Translations under genes and position numbers: made by a program
Notes under the pieces: generated by a model
Database searches by the model: none
The model's input: only the letters and a program-made list of their open reading frames with translations
Told to the model about the DNA's origin: nothing
DNA from: UBA12026 sp035291405
GTDB taxonomy: Bacteria; Patescibacteriota; Microgenomatia; UBA8517
Assembly: GCA_035291405.1 (NCBI GenBank)
Contig: DATDSD010000040.1
Coordinates: 1-18,584, forward strand
Length of the DNA stretch: 18,584 bases
Direction of reading: 5' to 3'
Part shown: positions 1-7,005 of the stretch, piece by piece
Position numbering within the stretch: the stretch's first letter is position 1
Layout: each line of letters begins with the position of its first letter

Positions 1-729
1 AGAAAGAATGGCAAAAGTATCTTTCTGTACAACATAATGATCAGGAATATAGCTTCCTTGCACAATCATCTCACCTAATCCCCAAACAGCATCAATTACG
101 ATTCTATCTTTTAAGTTTGTAACAGGATCAATTGAAAACATGATTCCGCTAACCTCAGACTGAATCATTTTTTGCACAATTACAGAAATTCCAACTACTT
201 CGTGTTTGATTTTATTTTGAACTCTGTAATAAATTGAGCGTGGGGTAAAAAGAGATGCCCAACATTCCCTAATTGCAACTTGAAGATTTGCTTCACCCTT
301 AATATTTAAAAGGGTTGCCTGTTGACCAGCAAAACTAGTCCCTGGACGATCTTCAGCGGTTGCAGAGGACCTCACAGCAACCAAGGCTGAGGAAAACCTT
401 CCTGAAAGTTTTTTGTAAAACTTATTTACTTCTTTAAATACAGATTCGGGAAACTTTGAACTATTTACTATTCTTTGAATTTTTTTCGAAGCATTTTCAA
501 GCTGAGCTGGGTCATTAACATCAGTAGAACCTAAGATCTCGTAAATTTTAGGTGCGATTTCATTTTCTTTCAAAAATAAGTCGTAGGCTGGAACAGTAAT
601 TGCAAAGCCATCAGGAACAGGAAAACCTGCTTTAGTCATTTCTCCTAAATTTGCTGATTTTCCACCTACCAAAGAAAGATCGTTTTTATCTATATCTTTA
701 AACGCAACTACAAGTGGCAGTGAAGTCAT
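1..729 (-). CDS. ppsA: Phosphoenolpyruvate synthase, N-terminal part (partial)
   Basis: The reading frame starts at the ATG at 729 and stays open for 243 codons to the window edge, so the C-terminal two thirds lie outside. Seen: the PEP-synthase N-terminal nucleotide-binding (PPDK_N) domain, with LVGGKSANLGEM at about residues 21-32, PVPDGFAIT soon after, AVRSSATAED followed by SFAGQQATLLNI near residues 115-140, and SGIMFSIDPVT near residue 200. These are the conserved blocks of pyruvate,water dikinase (pyruvate + ATP + water to PEP + AMP + phosphate), a cytosolic gluconeogenic enzyme. The VAVRSSATAED/FAGQQ spacing fits PpsA better than pyruvate,phosphate dikinase, although the missing phosphohistidine and PEP-binding domains would decide. 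It lies 15 bases after the PGI/PMI gene, with a promoter-like -10 just before the start and no Shine-Dalgarno. Family call is secure; PpsA versus PPDK less so. Confidence 0.92.
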   Translation of the reverse strand, partial: MTSLPLVVAFKDIDKNDLSLVGGKSANLGEMTKAGFPVPDGFAITVPAYDLFLKENEIAPKIYEILGSTDVNDPAQLENASKKIQRIVNSSKFPESVFKEVNKFYKKLSGRFSSALVAVRSSATAEDRPGTSFAGQQATLLNIKGEANLQVAIRECWASLFTPRSIYYRVQNKIKHEVVGISVIVQKMIQSEVSGIMFSIDPVTNLKDRIVIDAVWGLGEMIVQGSYIPDHYVVQKDTFAILS

Positions 730-735
730 ATATTA

Positions 736-744
736 ACTATACCA
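736..744 (-). promoter_or_regulatory. Extended -10 promoter-like element of ppsA
   Basis: On the minus strand the 15-base gap before ppsA reads TGGTATAGT (744 to 736) followed by six bases and the ATG. TATAGT matches the -10 consensus at five of six positions and is preceded by TGn, the extended -10 signature. No convincing -35 is visible. Transcription would begin at or next to the start codon, giving a leaderless message. This is a sequence inference only. Confidence 0.4.
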
Positions 745-1836
745 TTAAAAATCAGGTTTTTTAATACCAAGAGGTTGACCCAGCTTAACTTTAAAATAAT
801 CTACCCATGGAAGTGGAGCAGGATTTATCTTATAAAGCATTGAAAGATAGAAATTTACATATACACCAAATTGAATAAATTCAAAAGCTTGTGAAATAAA
901 ATTTTTAGATTTAGCTTTAAATTCAAAAACTTCTACGTCATGTTTTTTAACAACATCAGTTGTCAATGCATATCTTTTTTTTATTCTTTCAGAATATAAA
1001 TTCGAATTTACAAAAATAGAAAATAAAGCAGTTTTATTTAATTCAGGGTAAGACAAACCTTCAAGTAAGTGGTGATTAAGTTCTGGAATAATATAATCAG
1101 TAGAAAATGTTTTAGCATTTTCATTTAATTGATTATTAACTACATGCGTCGCTCCGACCATATGGTTAGAAGATATAAATGAAATAATTTTATCTTTCAT
1201 TCTGTTTGCTAATTTTTTAGCTTCGTTTTTTGATACAACTTCAACTTTTATTTTTTCTTGTCCTTGTCTCATTACTTCAACCAGATAACTTAAATCTTCT
1301 TCGGTAAATTTAATTACTCCCGCCTTAGATGCCATAACAAGCTGTCCAATAATAGAATATCCTATCGCCATTCTTGGTTGGTTTGACGGATTATGCAAAG
1401 GATTTATTTTGTAAAAAGGTATGCCAAGTTTTTCTGACTTATTAATTAGAGAATTTCCTGAACCAATAGACATGACCTTTGCGTTTTTGGATATAGCTTC
1501 TTCAAGATTTTGAATTGTTTCTTCTGTTTCACCTGAGTAACTGGAACAAATTACTAATGTCTTTTCATCAACCCAACGAGGTAAATGATAATCATTTACA
1601 CGAACAAGAGGTTGTTTTAGTTCAGTACCATAAACTGATTCAATTACTCTCGCTCCCAGTCCTGAACCTCCCATTCCACACATAACTATTTTGTTAATAT
1701 CCTTATACGATTCTGGAACTACTACCTTTGAAGCATCCTCCCACGCATGTAGACATTGCATGGGAAGAGATTCAATTGAACTCAAAACATCAGAAATATC
1801 TAATTTTTTTATATCTTCTCTATTATCTAAATTCAT
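745..1836 (-). CDS. Bifunctional phosphoglucose/phosphomannose isomerase
   Basis: A 363-residue SIS-domain isomerase that interconverts fructose-6-P with glucose-6-P and mannose-6-P. Seen: the glycine-rich start of the first SIS domain (MCGMGGSGLGA, residues 52-62), the phosphate-binding SSYSGETEET (98-107), PRMAIG (154-159), and NQLNENAK followed by PELNHHLLEG (251-260). By motif spacing, Glu239 and His255 correspond to the catalytic Glu203/His219 pair of the Pyrobaculum enzyme, and the C-terminal VDYFKVKL supplies the likely lysine. Length fits the archaeal-type PGI/PMI family (about 300-350 residues) rather than classical PGI (about 550). The second residue of the usual NHN motif is His. 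The start is one base after the Nudix stop, so it is probably translated from the same message as pgm, the phosphatase and the Nudix gene. Confidence 0.93.
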   Translation of the reverse strand: MNLDNREDIKKLDISDVLSSIESLPMQCLHAWEDASKVVVPESYKDINKIVMCGMGGSGLGARVIESVYGTELKQPLVRVNDYHLPRWVDEKTLVICSSYSGETEETIQNLEEAISKNAKVMSIGSGNSLINKSEKLGIPFYKINPLHNPSNQPRMAIGYSIIGQLVMASKAGVIKFTEEDLSYLVEVMRQGQEKIKVEVVSKNEAKKLANRMKDKIISFISSNHMVGATHVVNNQLNENAKTFSTDYIIPELNHHLLEGLSYPELNKTALFSIFVNSNLYSERIKKRYALTTDVVKKHDVEVFEFKAKSKNFISQAFEFIQFGVYVNFYLSMLYKINPAPLPWVDYFKVKLGQPLGIKKPDF

Positions 1837-1837
1837 A

Positions 1838-2407
1838 TTACTGTATATTCATTCTGTCATACATTGCTATTGCTGACAATGTCCCCATATCCTTAATTTC
1901 ATTTTTAGATATCATTTCATTGAATATTTTAAAATCGACGAATTCTATTTCGATATCTTCATCTTCTTCCCGTTGGATGTGAGGTTTTTGATTTTCATCG
2001 ACTTTAACATAAATTACGTAAGCTTTTTGATTCATATATCCAGGTTGTGCATAGGTTTCACCTAGTATTTTTGCCTCACCTTTATATCCAGTTTCTTCAG
2101 ATAATTCGCGAATTCCTGCATCAAGTGGAGATTCATTTTCATCAATCCATCCTGCAGGTATTTCGGTAACAAAATCATCAACGCCTCTACGATAATTTCT
2201 TTCGATTAAGATTTCACCTTTAGAATTAACAGCAACAACCAGAACATAATTTGGCCTATTTATGTGATAATAATCGTCAACTACTTTTCCATTCGCTAAT
2301 TTATAGCTTCTTTTTTCAATGTTAAAAAATTTTGTTTTATATTCTTCGTTTGTTTTAAGAAGTTCCCATTTTTTAGATTTTGTATAATCTTCGCTTTTAT
2401 TCATCAT
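1838..2407 (-). CDS. Nudix hydrolase, ADP-ribose/ADP-sugar pyrophosphatase-like
   Basis: A 189-residue Nudix enzyme. The full Nudix box (G-x5-E-x7-REU-x-EE-x-GU) occupies residues 86-108, with its glycine at 86 and the REL-x-EE-x-GY core at 100-108; it binds the divalent metal. The preceding ERNYRRGVDDFVTEIPAG matches the ADP-ribose pyrophosphatase subgroup, which splits ADP-ribose or ADP-sugars into AMP and a sugar phosphate. Substrate cannot be read from sequence; its place between sugar-phosphate enzymes makes an ADP-sugar plausible. The start is the first of two adjacent ATGs and overlaps the TGA of the upstream phosphatase gene by four bases (ATGA), which implies translational coupling. 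Confidence 0.9.
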   Translation of the reverse strand: MMNKSEDYTKSKKWELLKTNEEYKTKFFNIEKRSYKLANGKVVDDYYHINRPNYVLVVAVNSKGEILIERNYRRGVDDFVTEIPAGWIDENESPLDAGIRELSEETGYKGEAKILGETYAQPGYMNQKAYVIYVKVDENQKPHIQREEDEDIEIEFVDFKIFNEMISKNEIKDMGTLSAIAMYDRMNIQ

Positions 2408-3171
2408 AGTAATTTAATAATATCATCTGCCAATTTTTGGTTAGAAGCTAGAAAATCTTTATCTTTAAGACTCCAATCTAAACCTCTAAAATTTTTGACT
2501 ACCCCACCTGCTTCAGATACCAATAAAGAACCTGCTAAATTATCATATATTTGACTACCAGAGTTCATATAAACATCTGTTATCCCCGCTGCACAATAGC
2601 TGATATCTAATCCACAAGCCCCAAATGTCCTATTTGTCCTAATGAAATCTCTAAGTTTAATTAATGTATTAATATACCAATCTTTATCCTCAACCTTAGT
2701 TCCACGACCAATATCAACTAAGGCAAGTTTTAAATTGTCAACATTTGAAATTTTAATTTTTTCCCCATTTAAAAACGCACCACTTCCTTTAATAGCAAAA
2801 AAAACTTGGTTTAAGATTGGAGCATTTACAATAGATAATTGAGGCTCGTTTTTATAAATTAAACATATTGTTGTTGCCCAAAAAGGATTTCCAGCTCTGT
2901 AGTTTGATGTTCCTTCAATAGGGTCAATTACCCAGACCAAATCCGAATTAAGGTTTTTTTCTCCCTCTTCTGTATAAAGTGCAATTTCAGGAGTTTTCTC
3001 TCGAAGATAATCTTCGTACATTTTGTTGGCGGTAATATCGTTTTCAATGCCATAGTGAGAATCAATTTTGTGCGTCATTTTAAAAGATTTTCCAAAATCT
3101 TTTTTTAAAAATGATCCTACAATACTGCTTATTTGTGAAGCGTATTCATAATACTGTTTGTATTTCTTCAT
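2404..3171 (-). CDS. Inositol monophosphatase-family sugar phosphatase
   Basis: A 255-residue member of the Mg-dependent, lithium-sensitive phosphatase superfamily (IMPase, archaeal FBPase/IMPase, CysQ). Seen: the acidic YTEEGE (66-71), WVIDPIEGTSNYRAG (80-94), KGSGAFLNGEKI (128-139) and YDNLAGSLLVSEAGG (209-223). Asp83 and Asp210 match two metal ligands; the second Asp of the usual DP[IL]DGT motif is Glu86, a conservative change. The family dephosphorylates inositol-1-P, fructose-1,6-bisphosphate or 3'-phosphoadenosine compounds. With ppsA, PGI/PMI and phosphoglucomutase alongside, a fructose-1,6-bisphosphatase role is attractive but unproven. It overlaps pgm and the Nudix gene by four bases each. 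Confidence 0.88.
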   Translation of the reverse strand: MKKYKQYYEYASQISSIVGSFLKKDFGKSFKMTHKIDSHYGIENDITANKMYEDYLREKTPEIALYTEEGEKNLNSDLVWVIDPIEGTSNYRAGNPFWATTICLIYKNEPQLSIVNAPILNQVFFAIKGSGAFLNGEKIKISNVDNLKLALVDIGRGTKVEDKDWYINTLIKLRDFIRTNRTFGACGLDISYCAAGITDVYMNSGSQIYDNLAGSLLVSEAGGVVKNFRGLDWSLKDKDFLASNQKLADDIIKLL

Positions 3172-5273
3172 AAATTTAAGTACTCGCGAATTCCTTCTCC
3201 GTTTTTTTCTTTAAAAGCTTTATCAATTTTTTCAATAGGGTCTTTTCCTAGAAATTCTAATAATGAATTTAGTTTTTGTTCTTTTTCATTTATGTCTTGA
3301 AGATCTTTCAAGCTTTCAATTTCGCTTTCAATATCAAAATAGTGTAATTTATCCTTTAATGGTAATTGCCAAAACAATAAAAATCCTCGTTCAGGGAAAT
3401 CAATTCCTAATACTTTAAAACAGTGAAGCATAAAAAGTTTTTCAATCTTTTTTAAGAGTAGTTCCGTCTTTTCCTTAATACTAGATAAATTTTCTAATGA
3501 AACAGGCTTTGTTCCCAATTCAAAATACATTTTGGCCTTAGGTTCTGTTCCTGATGGTCTTAATGTAATTTTTAACGAAGTAAATTCATCAAAGGGTTCA
3601 AAATGAAAAATTAATAGATCTTTAGTAATCTTATCCGTTTCTGAAAGAAAAGGCTTTTTATCCCAGAAATCTTCTACCGAACTTATTTTGTATTCTCCAA
3701 TATTTTTAACATTTTCTGATCTTAATGTGTCTTGTATCTTCCTAATTTGTGTCATACCTTCAGCACCAGGAAGTCTTATTTCGGTCAAATAGTTTCTAAA
3801 ATATCCAAACTTTGAATACGTTTCGTCCATATAATCAATCAACGTCTTATTATCATCCTTAAGTTCAGAGGCTAGTTCAGCTAACCACAATGCACCAATT
3901 GCAGCATCTTTATCCCTTAGATAATTCCCTGCAATATATCCATGGCTTTCCTCAAGACCTATAATAAATTCATTGATTCTGTTTTGCTTTTCAAGTTTGT
4001 TCATCTCCTCACCAATGTATTTAAATCCAACTGGTAGCTCCCCTATGATTTCAATATTATTTACTTTACAAATTTCACTTGCCAAATTAGTTGTTACAGT
4101 TGTCTTAATCACAACACCCCCGTTTTTATTATTAATTTTCCATTTTTCAATTGAATACCTCACTAAAATTGATCCTATTTCGTTTCCATTTAGATATTCC
4201 CATTTACCATTATGTTTTACCATTACACCAATTCTGTCTGCGTCAGGATCACTGTTTAGGATAAGATCAGCATTTGTACTTTCTGCAAATTTTAAAGTTG
4301 TATCAAAAGATTCACGTACTTCAGGATTTGGAATATTAAATGTGACATTCTCAAATTTGCCACTTTGATTACTCGTTTTCGGATCAGTTGTAATATCAAA
4401 TCCGACTTTTTTCAGCAATTTAAAACACGAGGTTGAACCAACACCATGTAGTGGGGTGTATACAAGAACAGCAGATCTTGACTTTGAAAGTGATAATTTG
4501 TTTATCTCATCAAAATATGCATTATCTTCTTTTTCACCTAGGTATTCTAAAAGTCCATTTTTTAAAGCATCCTCTATTAAAATAGTTTTTATTGCTTTAA
4601 CATTTTGTGTTACCTCTGTAACGAGATTTTCATCTTCTGGAGGAATCAGTTGACCGCCAAATTCATCGTATACTTTTTTACCGTTGTGCTCTGGTGGGTT
4701 ATGACTTGCGTCAAACATGTCGCCGGCAACAGCCTTTTTAAATCGTATGGTAAATGATAATTCGGGTGTCGTCCTTGGGGTATCAAACATAAAAACTTTA
4801 ATACCATTAGCTGTGTAAACTTCTGCGGCCGCAAAGGCCAAATCTTTACCAGTTAAGTTCTTAACAGGATTTGGCAACTGATCATTAAAGTGCTTATTTG
4901 TAAAGAATTCTCTTACACCGAAGGTTAAAACAATTCCTCTTTTTTTAGCGTCTTCGCCATAATGATTAATTAAATATTGGGAATGACCTTGTGCTGACGC
5001 CTGAATGGTCCACTTGTTAATTCTATTCGGACCTATTCCAACCTCACCCCTACGACCTCCTGTACCAAATGGTATGACTTGGTAAAAACAATCTAAGAGA
5101 TAATCCCAGTCAGATTTATCTATAATGTATTGAATTTGAGGGACATAATCAGCAAACTGACCATCTGTTAACCACAGCCTAATATTATCAACCGCACAAT
5201 CTTTGTATTTTTGATCTAATTTTAAAATCCTAAATCCGTCAATAATCTTCTTAACTAAGATGTCAACATCCAT
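3168..5273 (-). CDS. Phosphoglucomutase/phosphomannomutase with C-terminal extension
   Basis: A 701-residue alpha-D-phosphohexomutase that interconverts glucose-1-P/glucose-6-P and probably mannose-1-P/mannose-6-P. Seen in order: an N-terminal arm with LWLTDGQF (33-40), GTGGRRG (70-76), the active-site phosphoserine loop DASHNP with Ser190, the metal loop DPDADR (342-347), the sugar-specificity loop EESHGY (441-446) and the phosphate-binding RPSGTEPK (572-579). The arm plus GTGGRRG resembles the PgcA-type branch. About 90 residues after position 610 go beyond the four usual domains; they include LGIDFPERGFLLFWQLPL and a charged helical tail. Family members are usually 450-600 residues. It is the first gene of a coupled block with the phosphatase, Nudix and PGI/PMI genes, 12 bases after holA. 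Confidence 0.93.
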   Translation of the reverse strand: MDVDILVKKIIDGFRILKLDQKYKDCAVDNIRLWLTDGQFADYVPQIQYIIDKSDWDYLLDCFYQVIPFGTGGRRGEVGIGPNRINKWTIQASAQGHSQYLINHYGEDAKKRGIVLTFGVREFFTNKHFNDQLPNPVKNLTGKDLAFAAAEVYTANGIKVFMFDTPRTTPELSFTIRFKKAVAGDMFDASHNPPEHNGKKVYDEFGGQLIPPEDENLVTEVTQNVKAIKTILIEDALKNGLLEYLGEKEDNAYFDEINKLSLSKSRSAVLVYTPLHGVGSTSCFKLLKKVGFDITTDPKTSNQSGKFENVTFNIPNPEVRESFDTTLKFAESTNADLILNSDPDADRIGVMVKHNGKWEYLNGNEIGSILVRYSIEKWKINNKNGGVVIKTTVTTNLASEICKVNNIEIIGELPVGFKYIGEEMNKLEKQNRINEFIIGLEESHGYIAGNYLRDKDAAIGALWLAELASELKDDNKTLIDYMDETYSKFGYFRNYLTEIRLPGAEGMTQIRKIQDTLRSENVKNIGEYKISSVEDFWDKKPFLSETDKITKDLLIFHFEPFDEFTSLKITLRPSGTEPKAKMYFELGTKPVSLENLSSIKEKTELLLKKIEKLFMLHCFKVLGIDFPERGFLLFWQLPLKDKLHYFDIESEIESLKDLQDINEKEQKLNSLLEFLGKDPIEKIDKAFKEKNGEGIREYLNL

Positions 5274-5285
5274 AATGTGTGCCTA

Positions 5286-5834
5286 TCAGCTTAAACGTTT
5301 TAGAATGAATAAGTCAAGTGCCAGCTTTAGATTAGCTTTTCCTGTTTTTGCTTTGACATCAATTTCAGCCAAATCTGAGATCAATTGTCCTATCTTGGAA
5401 GATGGTTTTGTTTGGTATTGTTTTTTAATTTTCCAAGCAATCATTGCAAAGATATATTCAACCGCATTAGTCTCTAGTAGTTTATGAAAAAGTTTTATAT
5501 CCCAAGTATCTAAAAATTTCCATAAAATAACAGGTAAATCATATTTCTCTATCTTTGTGTCTTTCGACAAGTTTTTCAAAAATGATGCAGGGAGAACACC
5601 TTTATGGAAAATTACCAAAAAACCTACAATTTTACTGATTAAATTAAATTCACTTTTCCCTAAGCTTTTATAATCTCTAATTATTATTAGTTTCTCGTTA
5701 CCGAATAGTGAAGCAGTATCTTCTAATTTGTCATTAACTATTTCCCAATTTCTTTTTTTAGCCTCTTTAATAAATTTAGCAAGCCTAGCATATGATTTTT
5801 CCGTATCATCACCATGTAAAACAATTATTTTCAT
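5286..5834 (-). CDS. holA: DNA polymerase III delta subunit, minimal form
   Basis: A 182-residue protein resembling a shortened HolA, the clamp-loader subunit that opens the beta sliding clamp. Seen: an N-terminal VLHGDD (5-10), LFGNEKLIIIRD (43-54), which corresponds to the LF...RLVIV strand of HolA, and a C-terminal helical bundle with LLETNAVEYIFAMIAWKIKK (119-138) and DLAEIDVKAKTGKANLKLAL (154-173), the typical delta collar signature. Usual HolA proteins have about 330-340 residues; here the middle part is largely missing. It ends in TGA, 12 bases before pgm, and starts six bases after the metallopeptidase gene. A TATAAA lies five bases before the ATG, a weak promoter possibility. Divergence makes this a motif-level call. 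Confidence 0.72.
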   Translation of the reverse strand: MKIIVLHGDDTEKSYARLAKFIKEAKKRNWEIVNDKLEDTASLFGNEKLIIIRDYKSLGKSEFNLISKIVGFLVIFHKGVLPASFLKNLSKDTKIEKYDLPVILWKFLDTWDIKLFHKLLETNAVEYIFAMIAWKIKKQYQTKPSSKIGQLISDLAEIDVKAKTGKANLKLALDLFILKRLS

Positions 5835-5840
5835 AAATAT

Positions 5841-6251
5841 TTATAGATTATCAAGTTTTGTAATCATCTGTTTAAGTTTCTCTTTAAAGTTGTTGTGTCC
5901 ACGTCTGGTATGGGGTGTTAGAGCACCTGAAAAATTCTTGGGAATATGGCTAAGTTCATGTAGAAGCACTTCATCCTGTTTTCTTTCGTCTAATTTATCA
6001 AAAAACTCTGAAATTACTTCAACTATGTAGGCAGGCTCTACATTTAAAGTTCTTTGCCAAAGACGTGGAAGACCCCATGTTCTAGCATAAGCTCTTGCCT
6101 TACTCCCGTTTGATCTATAAAAAAATATTCTGCCATACGACAGCCACTCTAGATCCAAATCTTTTATTAATTTACCAACTCTCTTTTCTATATCAGGGTC
6201 AAGTTCCCAATTAACTCCTGAAGATCTCTGACCCCTCTTTAATTTTTTCAT
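5841..6251 (-). CDS. Putative zinc metallopeptidase (HELSH motif)
   Basis: A 136-residue small protein with a zinc-peptidase-like HELSH motif (98-102) followed by IPKNFSGALTPH and RGHNNF, where His114 or His119 could be the third ligand. HELxHIPxxFSG followed by H...RGH is the pattern of the 'putative phage metallopeptidase' family (Pfam PF18894, from memory), found in phages, archaea and CPR bacteria with no established substrate. No signal peptide or membrane segment is visible, so it is probably cytosolic. I chose the ATG at 6251; a TTG codon sits directly before it. The start lies inside the upstream EF-like gene (41-base overlap), which suggests coupled translation. Domain call is good; biological role unknown. 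Confidence 0.75.
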   Translation of the reverse strand: MKKLKRGQRSSGVNWELDPDIEKRVGKLIKDLDLEWLSYGRIFFYRSNGSKARAYARTWGLPRLWQRTLNVEPAYIVEVISEFFDKLDERKQDEVLLHELSHIPKNFSGALTPHTRRGHNNFKEKLKQMITKLDNL

Positions 6252-6456
6252 CAAATTTAATTGCTACTGTTTCTCCACTATTGGCAAATGTTACTTTTTT
6301 AAAACCTATTTGGATATACTCAATTTTAGGCTCCAATGAATCTTTTAACCTATCCATCACACGAATATTATCATCAGCTGACAAACTAGATATTAATGTA
6401 ACTATGGATATTCCAGTTTTTTCGTAATATTTTGTAACTGTACCAACTTTAAACAT
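6211..6456 (-). CDS. EF-Tu domain 2-like mini protein
   Basis: An 81-residue protein with the beta-barrel pattern of translation-factor domain 2: VGTVTKYYEKTGISIVTL (4-21), a strand-turn region near IRVMD, EYIQIGFKKVTFANSGETVAIKF (about 46-68), and KIKEGSEIF at the end. It corresponds to the small 'translation elongation factor-like' proteins seen next to unrelated enzymes in archaea and CPR bacteria. There is no GTPase domain, so it is not an elongation factor; in larger proteins this barrel binds RNA, tRNA or a ribosomal partner. It starts five bases after the ruvC stop, and its 3' end overlaps the metallopeptidase start. Function unknown. Confidence 0.7.
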   Translation of the reverse strand: MFKVGTVTKYYEKTGISIVTLISSLSADDNIRVMDRLKDSLEPKIEYIQIGFKKVTFANSGETVAIKFDEKIKEGSEIFRS

Positions 6457-6461
6457 GTAAT

Positions 6462-6986
6462 TTAAACCAATTCTTTTGACTCAACCATTTTCATTGCGTG
6501 TGTCATGGCTATTGCTAAGGCATCAGCACAATTGTCAAAATGTGTCTTTTTATGCTTTTCGCTCTTAACTTTATTACCTAATATTTTTCTAACAGCAATT
6601 TGTACCGCTTTTTTATTAGCTCTGCCCGATCCTGTAATTAATTTTTTAATTGTTCCTGGAGCATATTCAGCTACAAATGTATTAGATTTTCTGGCGGCAA
6701 GAAGCATTACACCTTGAGCTTGGCCTACAGCAATTACTGTTTTTGCATTAGTAGCAAAAAACACTTTTTCAAACACAAACACGTCTGGCTTAAATTTTTC
6801 TATAAGTTTTAGAGTTTTTTCAAAAATAATTTCTAACCTCTCTTCCTTTAGGAGTTCTTTATCTGTTTCAATCAAACCCCATTCAATAACTTCTAAACCA
6901 CTACCAGTAACAGCTGAAATATCTGTGATGTTAATACAACCAAATCCACTTGTAGCCGTGCCAGGATCTATACCTAGTATCTTCAT
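6462..6986 (-). CDS. ruvC: Crossover junction endodeoxyribonuclease RuvC
   Basis: A 174-residue RNase H-fold resolvase, of normal family length, that cuts Holliday junctions during recombination repair. Seen: ILGIDPGTATSGFG (3-16) with catalytic Asp7, VFEKVFFATNAKT (71-83) with catalytic Glu73, GQAQGVMLLAA (88-98), YAPGTIKKLITGSGRANKKAV (starting at 108), and HFDNCADALAIAMTHA (149-164). Asp155 matches the last catalytic Asp (D141 of E. coli). The position three residues before it, Asp138 in E. coli, is Asn152 here, with Asp151 next to it and His149 nearby; Thermus uses His at that position, so it is known to vary. An extended -10 lies seven bases before the ATG. No ruvA or ruvB is in the window. 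Confidence 0.95.
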   Translation of the reverse strand: MKILGIDPGTATSGFGCINITDISAVTGSGLEVIEWGLIETDKELLKEERLEIIFEKTLKLIEKFKPDVFVFEKVFFATNAKTVIAVGQAQGVMLLAARKSNTFVAEYAPGTIKKLITGSGRANKKAVQIAVRKILGNKVKSEKHKKTHFDNCADALAIAMTHAMKMVESKELV

Positions 6987-6993
6987 AGGTTAC

Positions 6994-7002
6994 AGTATAG
7001 CA
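6994..7002 (-). promoter_or_regulatory. Extended -10 promoter-like element of ruvC
   Basis: The 19-base gap between rplS and ruvC reads TGCTATACT on the minus strand (7002 to 6994), then GTAACCT and the ATG. TATACT matches the -10 consensus at five of six positions and TGC gives the extended -10 dinucleotide. No clear -35 and no Shine-Dalgarno are visible. The expected start of transcription falls on the start codon, so a leaderless ruvC message is suggested. Confidence 0.42.
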
Positions 7003-7005
7003 GGA

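Noticed and set aside
3973..4368. 131-codon open frame on the plus strand inside pgm
   Set aside because: It is the antisense shadow of the conserved metal loop and neighbouring pgm sequence, with no recognisable domain.
4646..4834. 62-codon minus-strand frame inside pgm
   Set aside because: Same-strand out-of-frame shadow across the phosphoserine loop of pgm; no start signal or family similarity.
5841..6254. Metallopeptidase starting at TTG 6254
   Set aside because: An ATG follows as the very next codon, so the longer form gains only one residue and needs a weaker start codon.
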